Assembly (NCBI GenBank): GCA_023249645.1
Contig: JAHFCF010000007.1
Coordinates: forward strand, 58,476 to 122,475
Length of the DNA stretch: 64,000 nucleotides
Source: Elusimicrobiota bacterium
GTDB lineage: Bacteria > Elusimicrobiota > Elusimicrobia > UBA1565 > UBA9628
Direction of reading: 5' to 3'
In this document: in pieces, positions 15,359 to 23,727 of the stretch
How positions within the stretch are numbered: position 1 is the first letter of the stretch
Layout of the letters: every line of letters starts with the position of its first letter
The notes under the pieces: generated by a model
Told to the model about the DNA's origin: nothing
The model's database searches: none
The model's input: only the letters and a program-made list of their open reading frames with translations
Translations under genes and position numbers: made by a program

Positions 15359-15479
15359 ATGCGCGACAAAACTCGTCTGGGAAGTGGTGAAATCATAAAA
15401 AAACATCATGGGGCCCGGGCTGGACGCGGGAAATTTTAATTTGTTTGATATGAGGACATTTGCAAGGGGGAAAACTCAA

Positions 15480-17063
15480 GTGAAATACTGGTCAATCTTC
15501 ACGACGTTGATTTTCGCAGTCACATTCGTCAGAGCGCAGGGGGATAATCCCATAAGTCCGGCTCCGGCACAGCCGCAGCCAGCCGTGGCAGCGCCTGAGG
15601 CGCCGGCGGCTCCGGTTGTTAAACCAGAGATGTCTGCGCCGGTCGAAGCCCCCAAGGCAGAGCCCAAAGCGGTGCCAGCGCCGGAGCCAAAAGCTGAACC
15701 CAAGCCGGAAGCGAAGGCAGAGGCAAATCCTGTGTCAGCGCCTGCGCAAGTGCTGGAACTCAAGGCGGAGCCTGTGGTAGCGCCGGAGTCGGTGCCGGCG
15801 CCAGAGGCCAAGCCCAAGGCCAAGCCCGTGGCCGCCAAGCCGGCGAAAAAAGTCCGCGCAGCCGCCGTCGCGCTGTCCCCCGAAGAACTCTTGGCGCGTT
15901 CTTTTCAAGCCCTCAAAGCAGCGGCAGGAGACGCGGATTCCGATCTGCGCGCCGCCGCTCTCGATGATCTGCGGGTCTTCGTGGACCAGCATCCGGACGC
16001 GGCTGACGCGCCGGAAGCCCTTTCTCTGCTGGCGCGCCAAGAGGACTACCGCCCGGCCATGGTGGATTGGCTGCGCCTGGCCTACGAATATCCGGATTCT
16101 CCGTTCGCGCAGAAGGCCAAGTCGGAATATCTCGACATCGTCAACAGGAAGATGCGCTCCAAGCTCCAGGCCGGCTTGACCTCTCTGGCCAAGACGCCGG
16201 AGGACGCGGAGAAGTCCGATCGGCTGGCGCAGATGATCTATGGGCTCTCGGATAAATCCGGCGACGCGCTTTACGACCCTTTGCTGGTCGAGGCGCGGCG
16301 CTTTGAGGTCCGCTTCCCTGATTACAAGGACGGCGACCGCATCCTCTGGAGCCTGGCCCAGCTGCACATGGCGGACGGCAAGCTTGCGGCAGTCGTTCTG
16401 GTCTACCGCGAGCTTCTGGCCCGAGAGGGCAGTCCCTTCCAGGACAAGGCCCAATTCGCCATGGCGGACCTCTACGCGGAGAGACTCAAGAAATACAAGG
16501 AAGCGGCGGACGCCTACCAGGAGTTCGTCAAGAACTATCCGGACAGCGAGCGCGTTCTCCCTGCCCTTGAGAAGCTCGCGGTGGTCTATGGGGACAGACT
16601 CGAGCAGTACCCCTTGGCCGTAGAGACCTATGAGCGCATCATCAAGCTCTTCCCCAAGAGCGACGGCGCCTTGCGGGCCTTCAACGCCGAGGCCAAGATG
16701 CAGCGAGACCGCCTCAAGCAGTCCGACGAAGCGGTCAAGACCTACGAAAGGCTGGCCGGCCAGTTCACCTATCCTCCGGCCGGCGAGGCCCTGCTCGCCG
16801 CGGCGGACATCTGCCGCAAGGACCTGCAGGACTATAAGCACGAGGTCGCTCTGCGCGTCAAGCTCGCCGCGGATTTTCCCGCGGCCAAGGAGGCGCCGGA
16901 GCAGCTCTACCAGGCGGCCGGGGTCGCCGAGGACGACATCAAGGATGAGGACGGGGCCATCAAGATCTACCGGCAGCTCGCCTCGCAATTCGCCGCGCAC
17001 AAGCTGGGCAAGAAGGGCGGGGCCAGGGCTGCCAAGCTCGAGCAGAAAAGAGGCGGCGGATGA
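15480..17063 (+). CDS. exported TPR-repeat protein with Ala/Pro/Lys-rich linker
   Basis: 527 residues from GTG 15480, chosen because an AAGGGGG ribosome site lies about 8 bases upstream and the product then opens with a normal signal peptide (KYWSIFTTLIFAVTFVRAQ). Longer in-frame starts (15408, 15450) would bury it. A low-complexity Ala/Pro/Glu/Lys linker (about 25-130) leads into tetratricopeptide-like repeats to the C-terminus, with recurring patterns such as YPDSPFAQKAK, NYPDSERVLPALEKLA and FPKSDGALRAF. The layout resembles periplasmic scaffold proteins of the YbgF/BamD type, but no specific partner can be named. The stop overlaps the next gene as ATGA. Confidence 0.75.
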   Translation: MKYWSIFTTLIFAVTFVRAQGDNPISPAPAQPQPAVAAPEAPAAPVVKPEMSAPVEAPKAEPKAVPAPEPKAEPKPEAKAEANPVSAPAQVLELKAEPVVAPESVPAPEAKPKAKPVAAKPAKKVRAAAVALSPEELLARSFQALKAAAGDADSDLRAAALDDLRVFVDQHPDAADAPEALSLLARQEDYRPAMVDWLRLAYEYPDSPFAQKAKSEYLDIVNRKMRSKLQAGLTSLAKTPEDAEKSDRLAQMIYGLSDKSGDALYDPLLVEARRFEVRFPDYKDGDRILWSLAQLHMADGKLAAVVLVYRELLAREGSPFQDKAQFAMADLYAERLKKYKEAADAYQEFVKNYPDSERVLPALEKLAVVYGDRLEQYPLAVETYERIIKLFPKSDGALRAFNAEAKMQRDRLKQSDEAVKTYERLAGQFTYPPAGEALLAAADICRKDLQDYKHEVALRVKLAADFPAAKEAPEQLYQAAGVAEDDIKDEDGAIKIYRQLASQFAAHKLGKKGGARAAKLEQKRGGG

Positions 17064-18226
17064 AGGGCGGCCGCGACCTGCGTTTTTCGACGATCGCCAT
17101 CCACGCAGGCCAGGAGCCGGATCCGGCCACGGGCGCCATCGCAACGCCCATCTATCAGACCTCTACCTTCGTCAAGGAGGCGCCTGACCGCCACAAGGGC
17201 TACGAGTACAGCCGCACCGGCAATCCCACGCGGCACGCCATGGAGGCCAATCTGGCGGCTTTAGAGGGCGGGAGATCCGGCTTCGGCTTTTCCTCGGGCG
17301 TGGCCGCCATCTCAGCGGTCCTGCAGGCTTTAGATCCCGGCGACCACGTGCTCTGCAGCCGGGACCTCTACGGCGGTTCTTACAGGCTTTTCACCAAGTT
17401 CTTCGCGCGCTGGGGGCTGAACATCTCTTTCGTGGACGCGGGAGACTTGCATGCCTTGGATGCCGCGGCGACGAAGAAGACCAAACTGCTCTGGCTGGAG
17501 ACGCCCTCCAACCCGACTTTGCGCATCCTGGACCTGCGGGCGCTCTCGGATTGGGCGCATGCGAGGAAGATCTTGGTCGCGGTGGACAACACCTTCGCCA
17601 CGCCGGCCTTGCAGCGGCCCTTGGGCCTTGGGGTGGACGTGGTCGTTCACTCGACGACGAAGTACCTGGGGGGGCACTCCGACGTGCTGGGCGGCGCGGT
17701 CGTGACCGACGACGCGGAGCTGGCGGCCAAGATCTCGTCCATCCAGAAGACCCTGGGCGCCGTGCCCGGCCCCATGGACTGCTTTTTGGTCCTGCGCGGG
17801 ACCAAGACCCTGGCTTTGCGCATGGAGCGCCATTCTTCCAACGCGCTCGCCGTGGCCAAGCATCTCCTGGCCCACGCCGAGACGTTGACCGTGCATTATC
17901 CGGGACTGCCCAGCCATCCGGGCTATGACTTGGCCAAGGCGCAGATGTCCGGCTTCGGCGGCGTCGTGGCCGTCGAGCTCAAGGGCTCTGCGCAGCGTGC
18001 GACGCGCTTTGTGACGCGCACGAAGCTCTTCGCCTTGGCCGACAGTCTGGGCGGGGTTGAGTCTCTGATCGGACATCCCGCGACCATGAGCCATGCTTCC
18101 ATCCCGCGCGAGGAGAGGCTGAGGGCCGGCATCACGGACGGCCTCATCCGGCTCTCCGTCGGCATCGAGGACATCCAGGATCTCTTGGCGGACCTGGACC
18201 AGGCTATTTTGGCCAGCCTGAATTAG
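17060..18226 (+). CDS. Cys/Met-metabolism PLP-dependent enzyme (cystathionine gamma-synthase / beta- or gamma-lyase family)
   Basis: 388 residues, typical for the family. It acts in transsulfuration between cysteine, homocysteine and methionine. Seen are IAIHAGQEPDPATGA, TPIYQTSTF, YEYSRTGNPTR, VDNTFATP and the PLP-lysine motif STTKYLGGHSDVLGG (Lys near residue 198), then the C-terminal GVESLIGHPATMSHA segment. Sequence alone does not separate MetB from MetC or gamma-lyase. It is coupled to the TPR gene by ATGA and overlaps the convergent metallopeptidase gene by four bases at its 3' end. Confidence 0.9.
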   Translation: MKGGRDLRFSTIAIHAGQEPDPATGAIATPIYQTSTFVKEAPDRHKGYEYSRTGNPTRHAMEANLAALEGGRSGFGFSSGVAAISAVLQALDPGDHVLCSRDLYGGSYRLFTKFFARWGLNISFVDAGDLHALDAAATKKTKLLWLETPSNPTLRILDLRALSDWAHARKILVAVDNTFATPALQRPLGLGVDVVVHSTTKYLGGHSDVLGGAVVTDDAELAAKISSIQKTLGAVPGPMDCFLVLRGTKTLALRMERHSSNALAVAKHLLAHAETLTVHYPGLPSHPGYDLAKAQMSGFGGVVAVELKGSAQRATRFVTRTKLFALADSLGGVESLIGHPATMSHASIPREERLRAGITDGLIRLSVGIEDIQDLLADLDQAILASLN

Positions 18227-19476
18227 GGAGCGGGCCGGGTCAGCGCCTCAAAGCGCCGGGGATCAGCGAGAAGGGCGTGGTATTTGGGACCGTTGAGCGG
18301 GAAGGCGAGCAATTTCTCCGGATCGAGGCGGTGGAGGAAGTCGACCATGCCCTGGGTGCCGCTCTGTTCGTAAAGAGGGCGCCAAAATCGCAGAGTCCCT
18401 TCCGTGTAGGGATCCTTATCCCGCTCAAAGCTGCTGATCCGGGCGTCCATCCTGGACTGGATGTCTTGAGCATCCTCCCTTAAAAGGCCAAGCTGACGGC
18501 GATGGGAGAGAGCTCTCTCTCCGGCGATGAGTTCCAGCATGACGGCGAAGCCTTCATCCAGGGTCTTGTAGGCTGTCAACCCGGCTCCCCAAGGCGTGCC
18601 GGCCTGGCCGCCGACGGACCGATTGAAAAGAAGATGGGCGTATTCGTGGATGCCGGCGACCAGCATGCGGATGCGATGCTGGATCTCATCGCCGGCGAAT
18701 AGAGAGGGGCCCTTGCTGCGTTCGTTCTGATAGGTCACGAAGTAATTGGTAAAACGGATCCGGCCCTCCCCGTCCGCGAGCAGTTCAGCTTTCGCATTGC
18801 CTCCGCTCTCGAGCGACACGTCTTGTTCATCGATCCTGATAGGCCGGATATCGTGAAAAAACTCCGGCACCAGCAGGCTGTGCGCGAGCCTGGCGCGTTC
18901 CACGGTCTCCAGATACACGCGCGCCCGGGCGGCATTGGCGGCGTGCCCGGACAGGCGTCGAACAACGGTAAAGGGAAACGTCGAGGGCTGGTTGAAGTGG
19001 TGCCAGGAGACATCCCTCTGCGGCAGGGACATCTCCGCGATCACGGCGTCTCGCTCCTGCGGAGTTGTGAAGGCAACGGCGCCGCTGCGTTCCAGGTGCG
19101 CGATGAGGGTACGCGCGAGGTCCGTGGAACGCTGCTTCCAGAGGAGGGAAGCCAAGAGGTTCTCGCTGGAGCGTTGGTTGAAGGTGGCGGTGATGACCTC
19201 GCGGGTTTTGGCGATGATGAGTTGACGGTCCGCCGCAACGCCGAGCTGTTCCACGGGTTTTTGACTGACGGCTAAATTCAAGAAAGGGATTTCGGCCAGG
19301 CGGGACAATTGATGGGTGGGATAATTCTCATAGCGGTGCGTGAAGAGGGTCGTGGGAGGGGTGAACGCTGGAACAAAAGCTTTGACTGGTTTGGCCGACA
19401 TCGCCGCGGACGCGATGGAGGCATGGAGCAGGCACGCGGCCAAGAGGGCTGTATAGGCGTTGTGGCGGGCCTTCAC
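18223..19476 (-). CDS. secreted HEYAH zinc metallopeptidase-like protein, paralogue 3
   Basis: 417 residues with a signal peptide (about 1-25, ending IASAA). The zinc-peptidase motif HEYAH is at 277-281, followed by LDEGFAVMLEL, where Glu308 or Glu315 could be the third ligand as in gluzincins. The region after the signal (AMSAKPVKAFVPA) and the C-terminal block (YTEGTLRFWRPLYEQ, then FLHRLDPEKLL) match the two upstream paralogues. It is the last of three coupled genes; its start overlaps the stop of paralogue 2 (19473-19476). I do not recognise a named peptidase family. Substrate is unknown; secretion is likely. Confidence 0.75.
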   Translation of the reverse strand: MKARHNAYTALLAACLLHASIASAAMSAKPVKAFVPAFTPPTTLFTHRYENYPTHQLSRLAEIPFLNLAVSQKPVEQLGVAADRQLIIAKTREVITATFNQRSSENLLASLLWKQRSTDLARTLIAHLERSGAVAFTTPQERDAVIAEMSLPQRDVSWHHFNQPSTFPFTVVRRLSGHAANAARARVYLETVERARLAHSLLVPEFFHDIRPIRIDEQDVSLESGGNAKAELLADGEGRIRFTNYFVTYQNERSKGPSLFAGDEIQHRIRMLVAGIHEYAHLLFNRSVGGQAGTPWGAGLTAYKTLDEGFAVMLELIAGERALSHRRQLGLLREDAQDIQSRMDARISSFERDKDPYTEGTLRFWRPLYEQSGTQGMVDFLHRLDPEKLLAFPLNGPKYHALLADPRRFEALTRPAP

Positions 19477-20762
19477 GGTTTCCTCCGGGAGGAGAAGATG
19501 GTCAGAGCCTCCAGGCGGTGGCGCGTATCACGGTCCAAGAGCAATTGGTATGAGAGGGTTCCCAGGGGAATGCCCAGCAATCTCTTGGAATCGATTCTGT
19601 GGAGGAATTCAACCATTCCCGCGGTCCCGTTCTTTTCGTAAATAGGGCGCCAGAATTGCAGCCATCCTTCCGTGTAAGCGTTGTTTTCATGTTTAAGCCA
19701 GCGGATCCGAGATTCTGCTTCCGTCTTGAGATCATTGGCATCTGGCTCAGAGAGGCCGAGCTTGTCGGGATGGGCGACGGCTCTCTCGTTGGCTAGGAGC
19801 TCCAGGGTGACGGCGAAGCCCTCGCTCAGGGGCCTGTAGGCCGTGATCGCGGCTGGCGCTGGCGTCTCGGCTCCCCGCATGACGACTCGGTTAAAGAGAA
19901 GGTGGGCGTATTCATGGGTGCATGCGCAAAGCATGCGGATCCGATTCTGGATCTCGGGTCCTGCCACGGACACGAACGCTGAGGGGCCTGGTGTGCGTTC
20001 GTTTTTATAGGTCACGCTCACCGGGGTTCCTGGCGCAAACAGAATATATCCTCCGTTTTTATCCATCAGTCGTGATACGGCATTGTTCTCGTTGGCGAGG
20101 GGGTCGGGGAAAGATATCTCCCCGGGGATCACACTGAAATTCCTGAAAAACTCCGGCAGCATACGGAAGTGCAGGCTCTTGGTGCGTTCCAGCGTCTCCA
20201 GATAGAAGCGCGCGCGATCGGCATTGTGGGCGCGAACAACCAGAAGGTCGACGACACTGCCGGGATTCTTGTCGGCTTGGTCGAAGTGGAGCCGGGCCTG
20301 GGACTTGTCTGTCAGCGAGAGTTCCGCGATCACGGCGTCTCGCTCCCGCGGTGTTGCGAAGGAGATCGAGCCGCTGCGCGAGAGATGCTCGACGAGGGAG
20401 CGAGCTTTTTCTTCGACGCGCCGATCCTTGCCGAACGAGGTCAAGAGGACTTCGCTGGAACGATCGCTTAAGGCTGCCGCACCGACCTCGCGCGATTTGC
20501 TGATGACGTGTTGGCGCTCAGCCGGGAGGTCGAGTAGATCAACCGGTTTTCGACTGATGGCAAGATCGAGGAAAGGAAGCCCGAACGTGGGCGGCAAGTC
20601 GTGGGCGCCGACATCTCTATAGTGGGGAGCAAAGAGGTCTATGGAAGGGATCAGCGCGGGGGCAAAGGCTTTGACCGGTTTGACCGACATCGCCGCGGAC
20701 GCGACGGAAGCGTGGAACAGGCAGACTAAAAAGGCTGGGAAAACTTTATAGAGGACCTTCAC
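19473..20762 (-). CDS. secreted HEYAH zinc metallopeptidase-like protein, paralogue 2
   Basis: 429 residues with a signal peptide ending VASAA, then MSVKPVKAFAPA as in its neighbours. The core HEYAHLLFNR and the downstream LSEGFAVTLELLANERA keep both zinc His, the catalytic Glu and a candidate third Glu ligand. The C-terminal YTEGWLQFWRPIYEKNGTAGM block is shared with the paralogues. The start overlaps the stop of paralogue 1 and the stop overlaps the start of paralogue 3, so the three are probably translated as a coupled set. Protein divergence is considerable outside the motifs, so the duplications are not recent. Confidence 0.75.
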   Translation of the reverse strand: MKVLYKVFPAFLVCLFHASVASAAMSVKPVKAFAPALIPSIDLFAPHYRDVGAHDLPPTFGLPFLDLAISRKPVDLLDLPAERQHVISKSREVGAAALSDRSSEVLLTSFGKDRRVEEKARSLVEHLSRSGSISFATPRERDAVIAELSLTDKSQARLHFDQADKNPGSVVDLLVVRAHNADRARFYLETLERTKSLHFRMLPEFFRNFSVIPGEISFPDPLANENNAVSRLMDKNGGYILFAPGTPVSVTYKNERTPGPSAFVSVAGPEIQNRIRMLCACTHEYAHLLFNRVVMRGAETPAPAAITAYRPLSEGFAVTLELLANERAVAHPDKLGLSEPDANDLKTEAESRIRWLKHENNAYTEGWLQFWRPIYEKNGTAGMVEFLHRIDSKRLLGIPLGTLSYQLLLDRDTRHRLEALTIFSSRRKP

Positions 20763-21994
20763 GGCCGCCTCCGGGAGGATGAGAGGGTCAGGGCCTGAAA
20801 GCGGCGGGGATCTCTGAGAAGGTCGTCATATTGCGGACTGGCCCGGCTGAGACCGAGCAATTTTTCCGGATAGAGTCTGTGGAGGAAGTCCGCCATACCC
20901 CGGGTGCCGCTCTTTTCGTAGATGGGGAGCCAGAAATTAAGCCATCCTTCCGTGTAATGGTTCTTTGCTAGTTTCAAGTAGCGGGTTCTGGAGGCCATCC
21001 CTATTTCAAGATCTTTGGCATCCTTGGCAGAAAGCCCGAGCTTGTCGGGATGGGCGGCGGCCCTGTCGTCGGCGAGAAGCTCCAGCATGACGGCGAAGCC
21101 TTCGCTCAAGGATGCGTAGGCCGTGCCTAAGGATGCCGGCGGGGGAGTGCCGTCCTCGTCGCGGACGGCTTGGTCGAAGAGAAGGTGGGCATACTCGTGG
21201 ACGCCCATGATCAGCCGGCGGATCCGATGCTGGATCTGAGGGCCGGTGAATAGGGGAGATCCCTCAGTGCGTTCGTTTTGATATGTCGCATTGTCAGGTT
21301 CCAGCAGGATCCGTCCTGCGCCTCCTGGCAAAAGTTCTGCTGCGGTCTGGCCATATTCCTTGGTTCGTAGTGGCTGGATATCATGGAAGAATTCCGGCAG
21401 AAGCAGGCGGTGCGCGAGCTTGGCGCGTTCCACGGTCTCCAGATTGAAACGCGTGCGGGCCGCAATCTTCGCGCAATCGGTCAGACGGTCCATGACGCTG
21501 AGGCGGCTTCCATGGAACATGTTCAAGTGGTCTGTGCCGGGCCGGGACAGCTCCGCGATCACGGCTTCCTGCTCTTGCGGAGTCGCGAAAGAGATTGCGC
21601 CGCTGCTCGCCAGATGTGAGATGAGGGCGCGTGCTTGGTTTTCGACGAGCCTGTCCCAGGCGAACGATGCCAAGAGGTTCTCACTGGCCCGATCGTTCAA
21701 AGCCGTTGTGATGGCCTCGCGGGTTTTGGCGATGAGCCATTGGCGATCGGCCGGGACGCCGAGAGGGCTGATAGGCACCGGATTCGCAGACAATAGGAGC
21801 GAGGGTTCTTCCGTCCGGGCGAATAATTGATAAGCGGAATGATTTTCAAAGCGGGGCACAAAGATATCCGTGGGCGGGATAAGCGCCGGGACAAAGGCTT
21901 TGACGGGTTTGGCCGACATCGCCGCCGACGCGACGGAGGCATGGAGCAGGCAGGCGGCCAATAGGACTGCGCCGGCTTTTTGAAAAATCCTCAT
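20759..21994 (-). CDS. secreted HEYAH zinc metallopeptidase-like protein, paralogue 1 (first in operon)
   Basis: 411 residues, signal peptide about 1-25 (LLAACLLHASVASAA). The catalytic motif HEYAHLLFD is followed by LSEGFAVMLELLADDRAA. The C-terminal YTEGWLNFWLPIYEKSGTRGM and FLHRLYPEKLLG blocks are shared. It is the promoter-proximal copy of the array. The 105-base gap upstream (21995-22099) holds no obvious gene and only weak inverted repeats. Possible roles are cell-surface or extracellular proteolysis; nothing nearby defines a substrate. Confidence 0.75.
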   Translation of the reverse strand: MRIFQKAGAVLLAACLLHASVASAAMSAKPVKAFVPALIPPTDIFVPRFENHSAYQLFARTEEPSLLLSANPVPISPLGVPADRQWLIAKTREAITTALNDRASENLLASFAWDRLVENQARALISHLASSGAISFATPQEQEAVIAELSRPGTDHLNMFHGSRLSVMDRLTDCAKIAARTRFNLETVERAKLAHRLLLPEFFHDIQPLRTKEYGQTAAELLPGGAGRILLEPDNATYQNERTEGSPLFTGPQIQHRIRRLIMGVHEYAHLLFDQAVRDEDGTPPPASLGTAYASLSEGFAVMLELLADDRAAAHPDKLGLSAKDAKDLEIGMASRTRYLKLAKNHYTEGWLNFWLPIYEKSGTRGMADFLHRLYPEKLLGLSRASPQYDDLLRDPRRFQALTLSSSRRRP

Positions 21995-22099
21995 AACTTT
22001 CCTTAATACTTATTGTGGGGGGAAAGCAGGTCCCTGTTCAGGGCCAAAAGGCCTAGCTCGATGCGGGCTGAAGACCTAAGTCCTGCTAGGTCCTTCGAC

Positions 22100-22414
22100 C
22101 TACGCCTCTGATCGGACGAGGGCGCCTTCTTTTTGCAGCAGACGGCGTTTGGCGGGAATCCCGCCTGGAGCTGAGAAGCCGACGAGCTTGCCATCACAGC
22201 CCACGACCCGGTGGCAGGGGACGATCGGCGCGAAGGGATTCTTGGCCAGGGCCTGGCCGACTGCGCGCGCGGCATGCGGTTTTCCGAGGCATCGGGCGAC
22301 CCAGCCATAGGTGCGCACCTGCCCCCGAGGAATCTCTGCGCAAGCCTTCCAGACCGCCTGGTAAAAGGGGGGATAGTCCTTCATGCGCTTGAGGATGGCG
22401 GCGGATAGTTTCAT
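22100..22414 (-). CDS. methylated-DNA--protein-cysteine methyltransferase, DNA-binding-domain form
   Basis: 104 residues from ATG 22414, which overlaps the anmK stop as ATGA; longer starts would run through anmK. It holds the alkyltransferase domain only: FYQAVWKACAEIPRGQVRTYG (helix-turn-helix region) and the active-site PCHRVVG with Cys67. The acceptor Cys is present, so it may be a true O6-alkylguanine repair protein rather than an alkyltransferase-like protein, although the N-terminal domain of Ada/Ogt is absent. Confidence 0.85.
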   Translation of the reverse strand: MKLSAAILKRMKDYPPFYQAVWKACAEIPRGQVRTYGWVARCLGKPHAARAVGQALAKNPFAPIVPCHRVVGCDGKLVGFSAPGGIPAKRRLLQKEGALVRSEA

Positions 22415-23475
22415 GCCGGGATGATCTTGCCGAGGACGCGCGGGCCGCGGGCGCCCGTGGCTTGCGGGCAGTTGTTGGGCAGGCCTTGGAAGGCGCGCAG
22501 TCCCAGCCACGCGAAGCAGGCCGCTTCCTTGGCCATGACGGGAAGGCCGTAGTATGCAGAAGTCGTCACTTTCACGGGCGCCAGGAGTCGGCGCAGATGC
22601 GCCATGAGGACGGGATTGAGAGCCCCGCCCCCGCTGAGCACGACTTCCTGAATGCGATACTTGGGGAAGATGAAGCGGCGATAGGAGTCTTCGATGGACC
22701 TGGCCGTGAACAAGGTCAGGGTTGCCAGGATGTCGGGCAATCGGCGGTGCCGGGAGGGCACGTTAAAAGCGCTTTTATCCAAGGATTTCGGCGGTTGTCG
22801 GCGGAAATATTCCGTCGCCAATAGCCGCTTGATGAGGCGCTCATCCGGCCTGCCTTGGCGCGCGAGGCGGCCGTCTTTGTCCATACTTTGGCGCCCGTGC
22901 GTGGCCAGCCGCACGGCTTCATCCATGAGACAATTGCCAGGTCCGGTGTCGAAAGCCATGGCCAGTCGGCCGTGCCCCACGACCGAGATATTGCCGATGC
23001 CGCCGATATTCTGCACGCAGCGCCAGGGGCCCTGTCCGAAGACGAAAAGGTCGAAGGCAGGCACCAGCGGCGCCCCCTGGCCGCCCGCGGCCATGTCCCG
23101 GCAGCGGAAATCAGCGACAACAGGGATGCCCGTGCGTTCCGCGATGACTGACGGCTCGGCGATCTGGAGCGTGTTGGGGGGATCGTCTTGCGGTCCATGC
23201 CAGACGGTCTGGCCGTGCGAGCCGATGACCGTGACAGAGGGCCGTTCCTTGATCTTGAGGGCCGCTCGGGCAAAGACTTCTCCCAGCTCGAAGTTGAGAC
23301 GGGAGAGTTCCGGCGCGGTTAAATGAACAGCGTTGAGAATGCGGCGGCGCAGGCTTGCAGGGTAGGGGAAGGTCCGGCAGTTAAGAACCTTGAGCTTATG
23401 TCTAGTGATCTCAACGAGCGCCGCGCTCACGCCATCGGCCGATGTACCGGACATCAGTCCGATGGCGTGAGGCAT
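22411..23475 (-). CDS. anmK: anhydro-N-acetylmuramic acid kinase
   Basis: 354 residues, close to the family length. It phosphorylates and opens 1,6-anhydroMurNAc released by lytic transglycosylases, feeding it back to MurNAc-6-P. Seen are GLMSGTSADGVSAAL at the N-terminus, GSHGQTVWHG, the phosphate-binding FDTGPGNCLMDE and LSGGGALNPVL. The start (ATG 23475) follows the small Cys-rich gene by 12 bases, and the stop overlaps the ogt-like start. A lytic transglycosylase is encoded about 2 kb away at 25416-26654, consistent with the pathway. Confidence 0.95.
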   Translation of the reverse strand: MPHAIGLMSGTSADGVSAALVEITRHKLKVLNCRTFPYPASLRRRILNAVHLTAPELSRLNFELGEVFARAALKIKERPSVTVIGSHGQTVWHGPQDDPPNTLQIAEPSVIAERTGIPVVADFRCRDMAAGGQGAPLVPAFDLFVFGQGPWRCVQNIGGIGNISVVGHGRLAMAFDTGPGNCLMDEAVRLATHGRQSMDKDGRLARQGRPDERLIKRLLATEYFRRQPPKSLDKSAFNVPSRHRRLPDILATLTLFTARSIEDSYRRFIFPKYRIQEVVLSGGGALNPVLMAHLRRLLAPVKVTTSAYYGLPVMAKEAACFAWLGLRAFQGLPNNCPQATGARGPRVLGKIIPA

Positions 23476-23487
23476 GGCTGCGGCTGC

Positions 23488-23691
23488 TTATTTGCCTTTC
23501 GGCATGGCCGCGGCCGGCATGGCATGTTCCATGGCGGGCGCCGTCATGCAGCAGCTCATGCGTTTTTGGCAGCAGTGCTGGGACACGAGATATCCGACGA
23601 TCCCGCCCATGGCGAAGAGCAGAAAGGCCAGCAGGGCCTTGCCGCAACAGCATCCGCCGGTCGCGCACTTCTCTTTTTCCTGGTTTTCCAT
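23488..23691 (-). CDS. small Cys-rich single-pass membrane protein, unknown
   Basis: 67 residues with eight cysteines: C9, C14-C16, C40, C41, C47 and C48. The cysteines flank one membrane segment (about 19-36, ALLAFLLFAMGGIVGYLV). The tail is Met/Ala-rich with one His (MEHAMPAAAMPKGK). A strong GGAGGT site lies just upstream of the ATG, which supports translation. The pattern suggests metal or redox binding on both sides of the membrane, but this is inference. It sits between glnS and anmK on the same strand. Confidence 0.65.
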   Translation of the reverse strand: MENQEKEKCATGGCCCGKALLAFLLFAMGGIVGYLVSQHCCQKRMSCCMTAPAMEHAMPAAAMPKGK

Positions 23692-23727
23692 AACACCTCC
23701 GATGAATTTGCGCTTCGGTTGAGGATA

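Noticed and set aside
15735..17144. 469-codon open frame on the minus strand
   Set aside because: It lies fully opposite the TPR gene, has no signal or motif, and its composition mirrors the GC-rich codons of the real gene.
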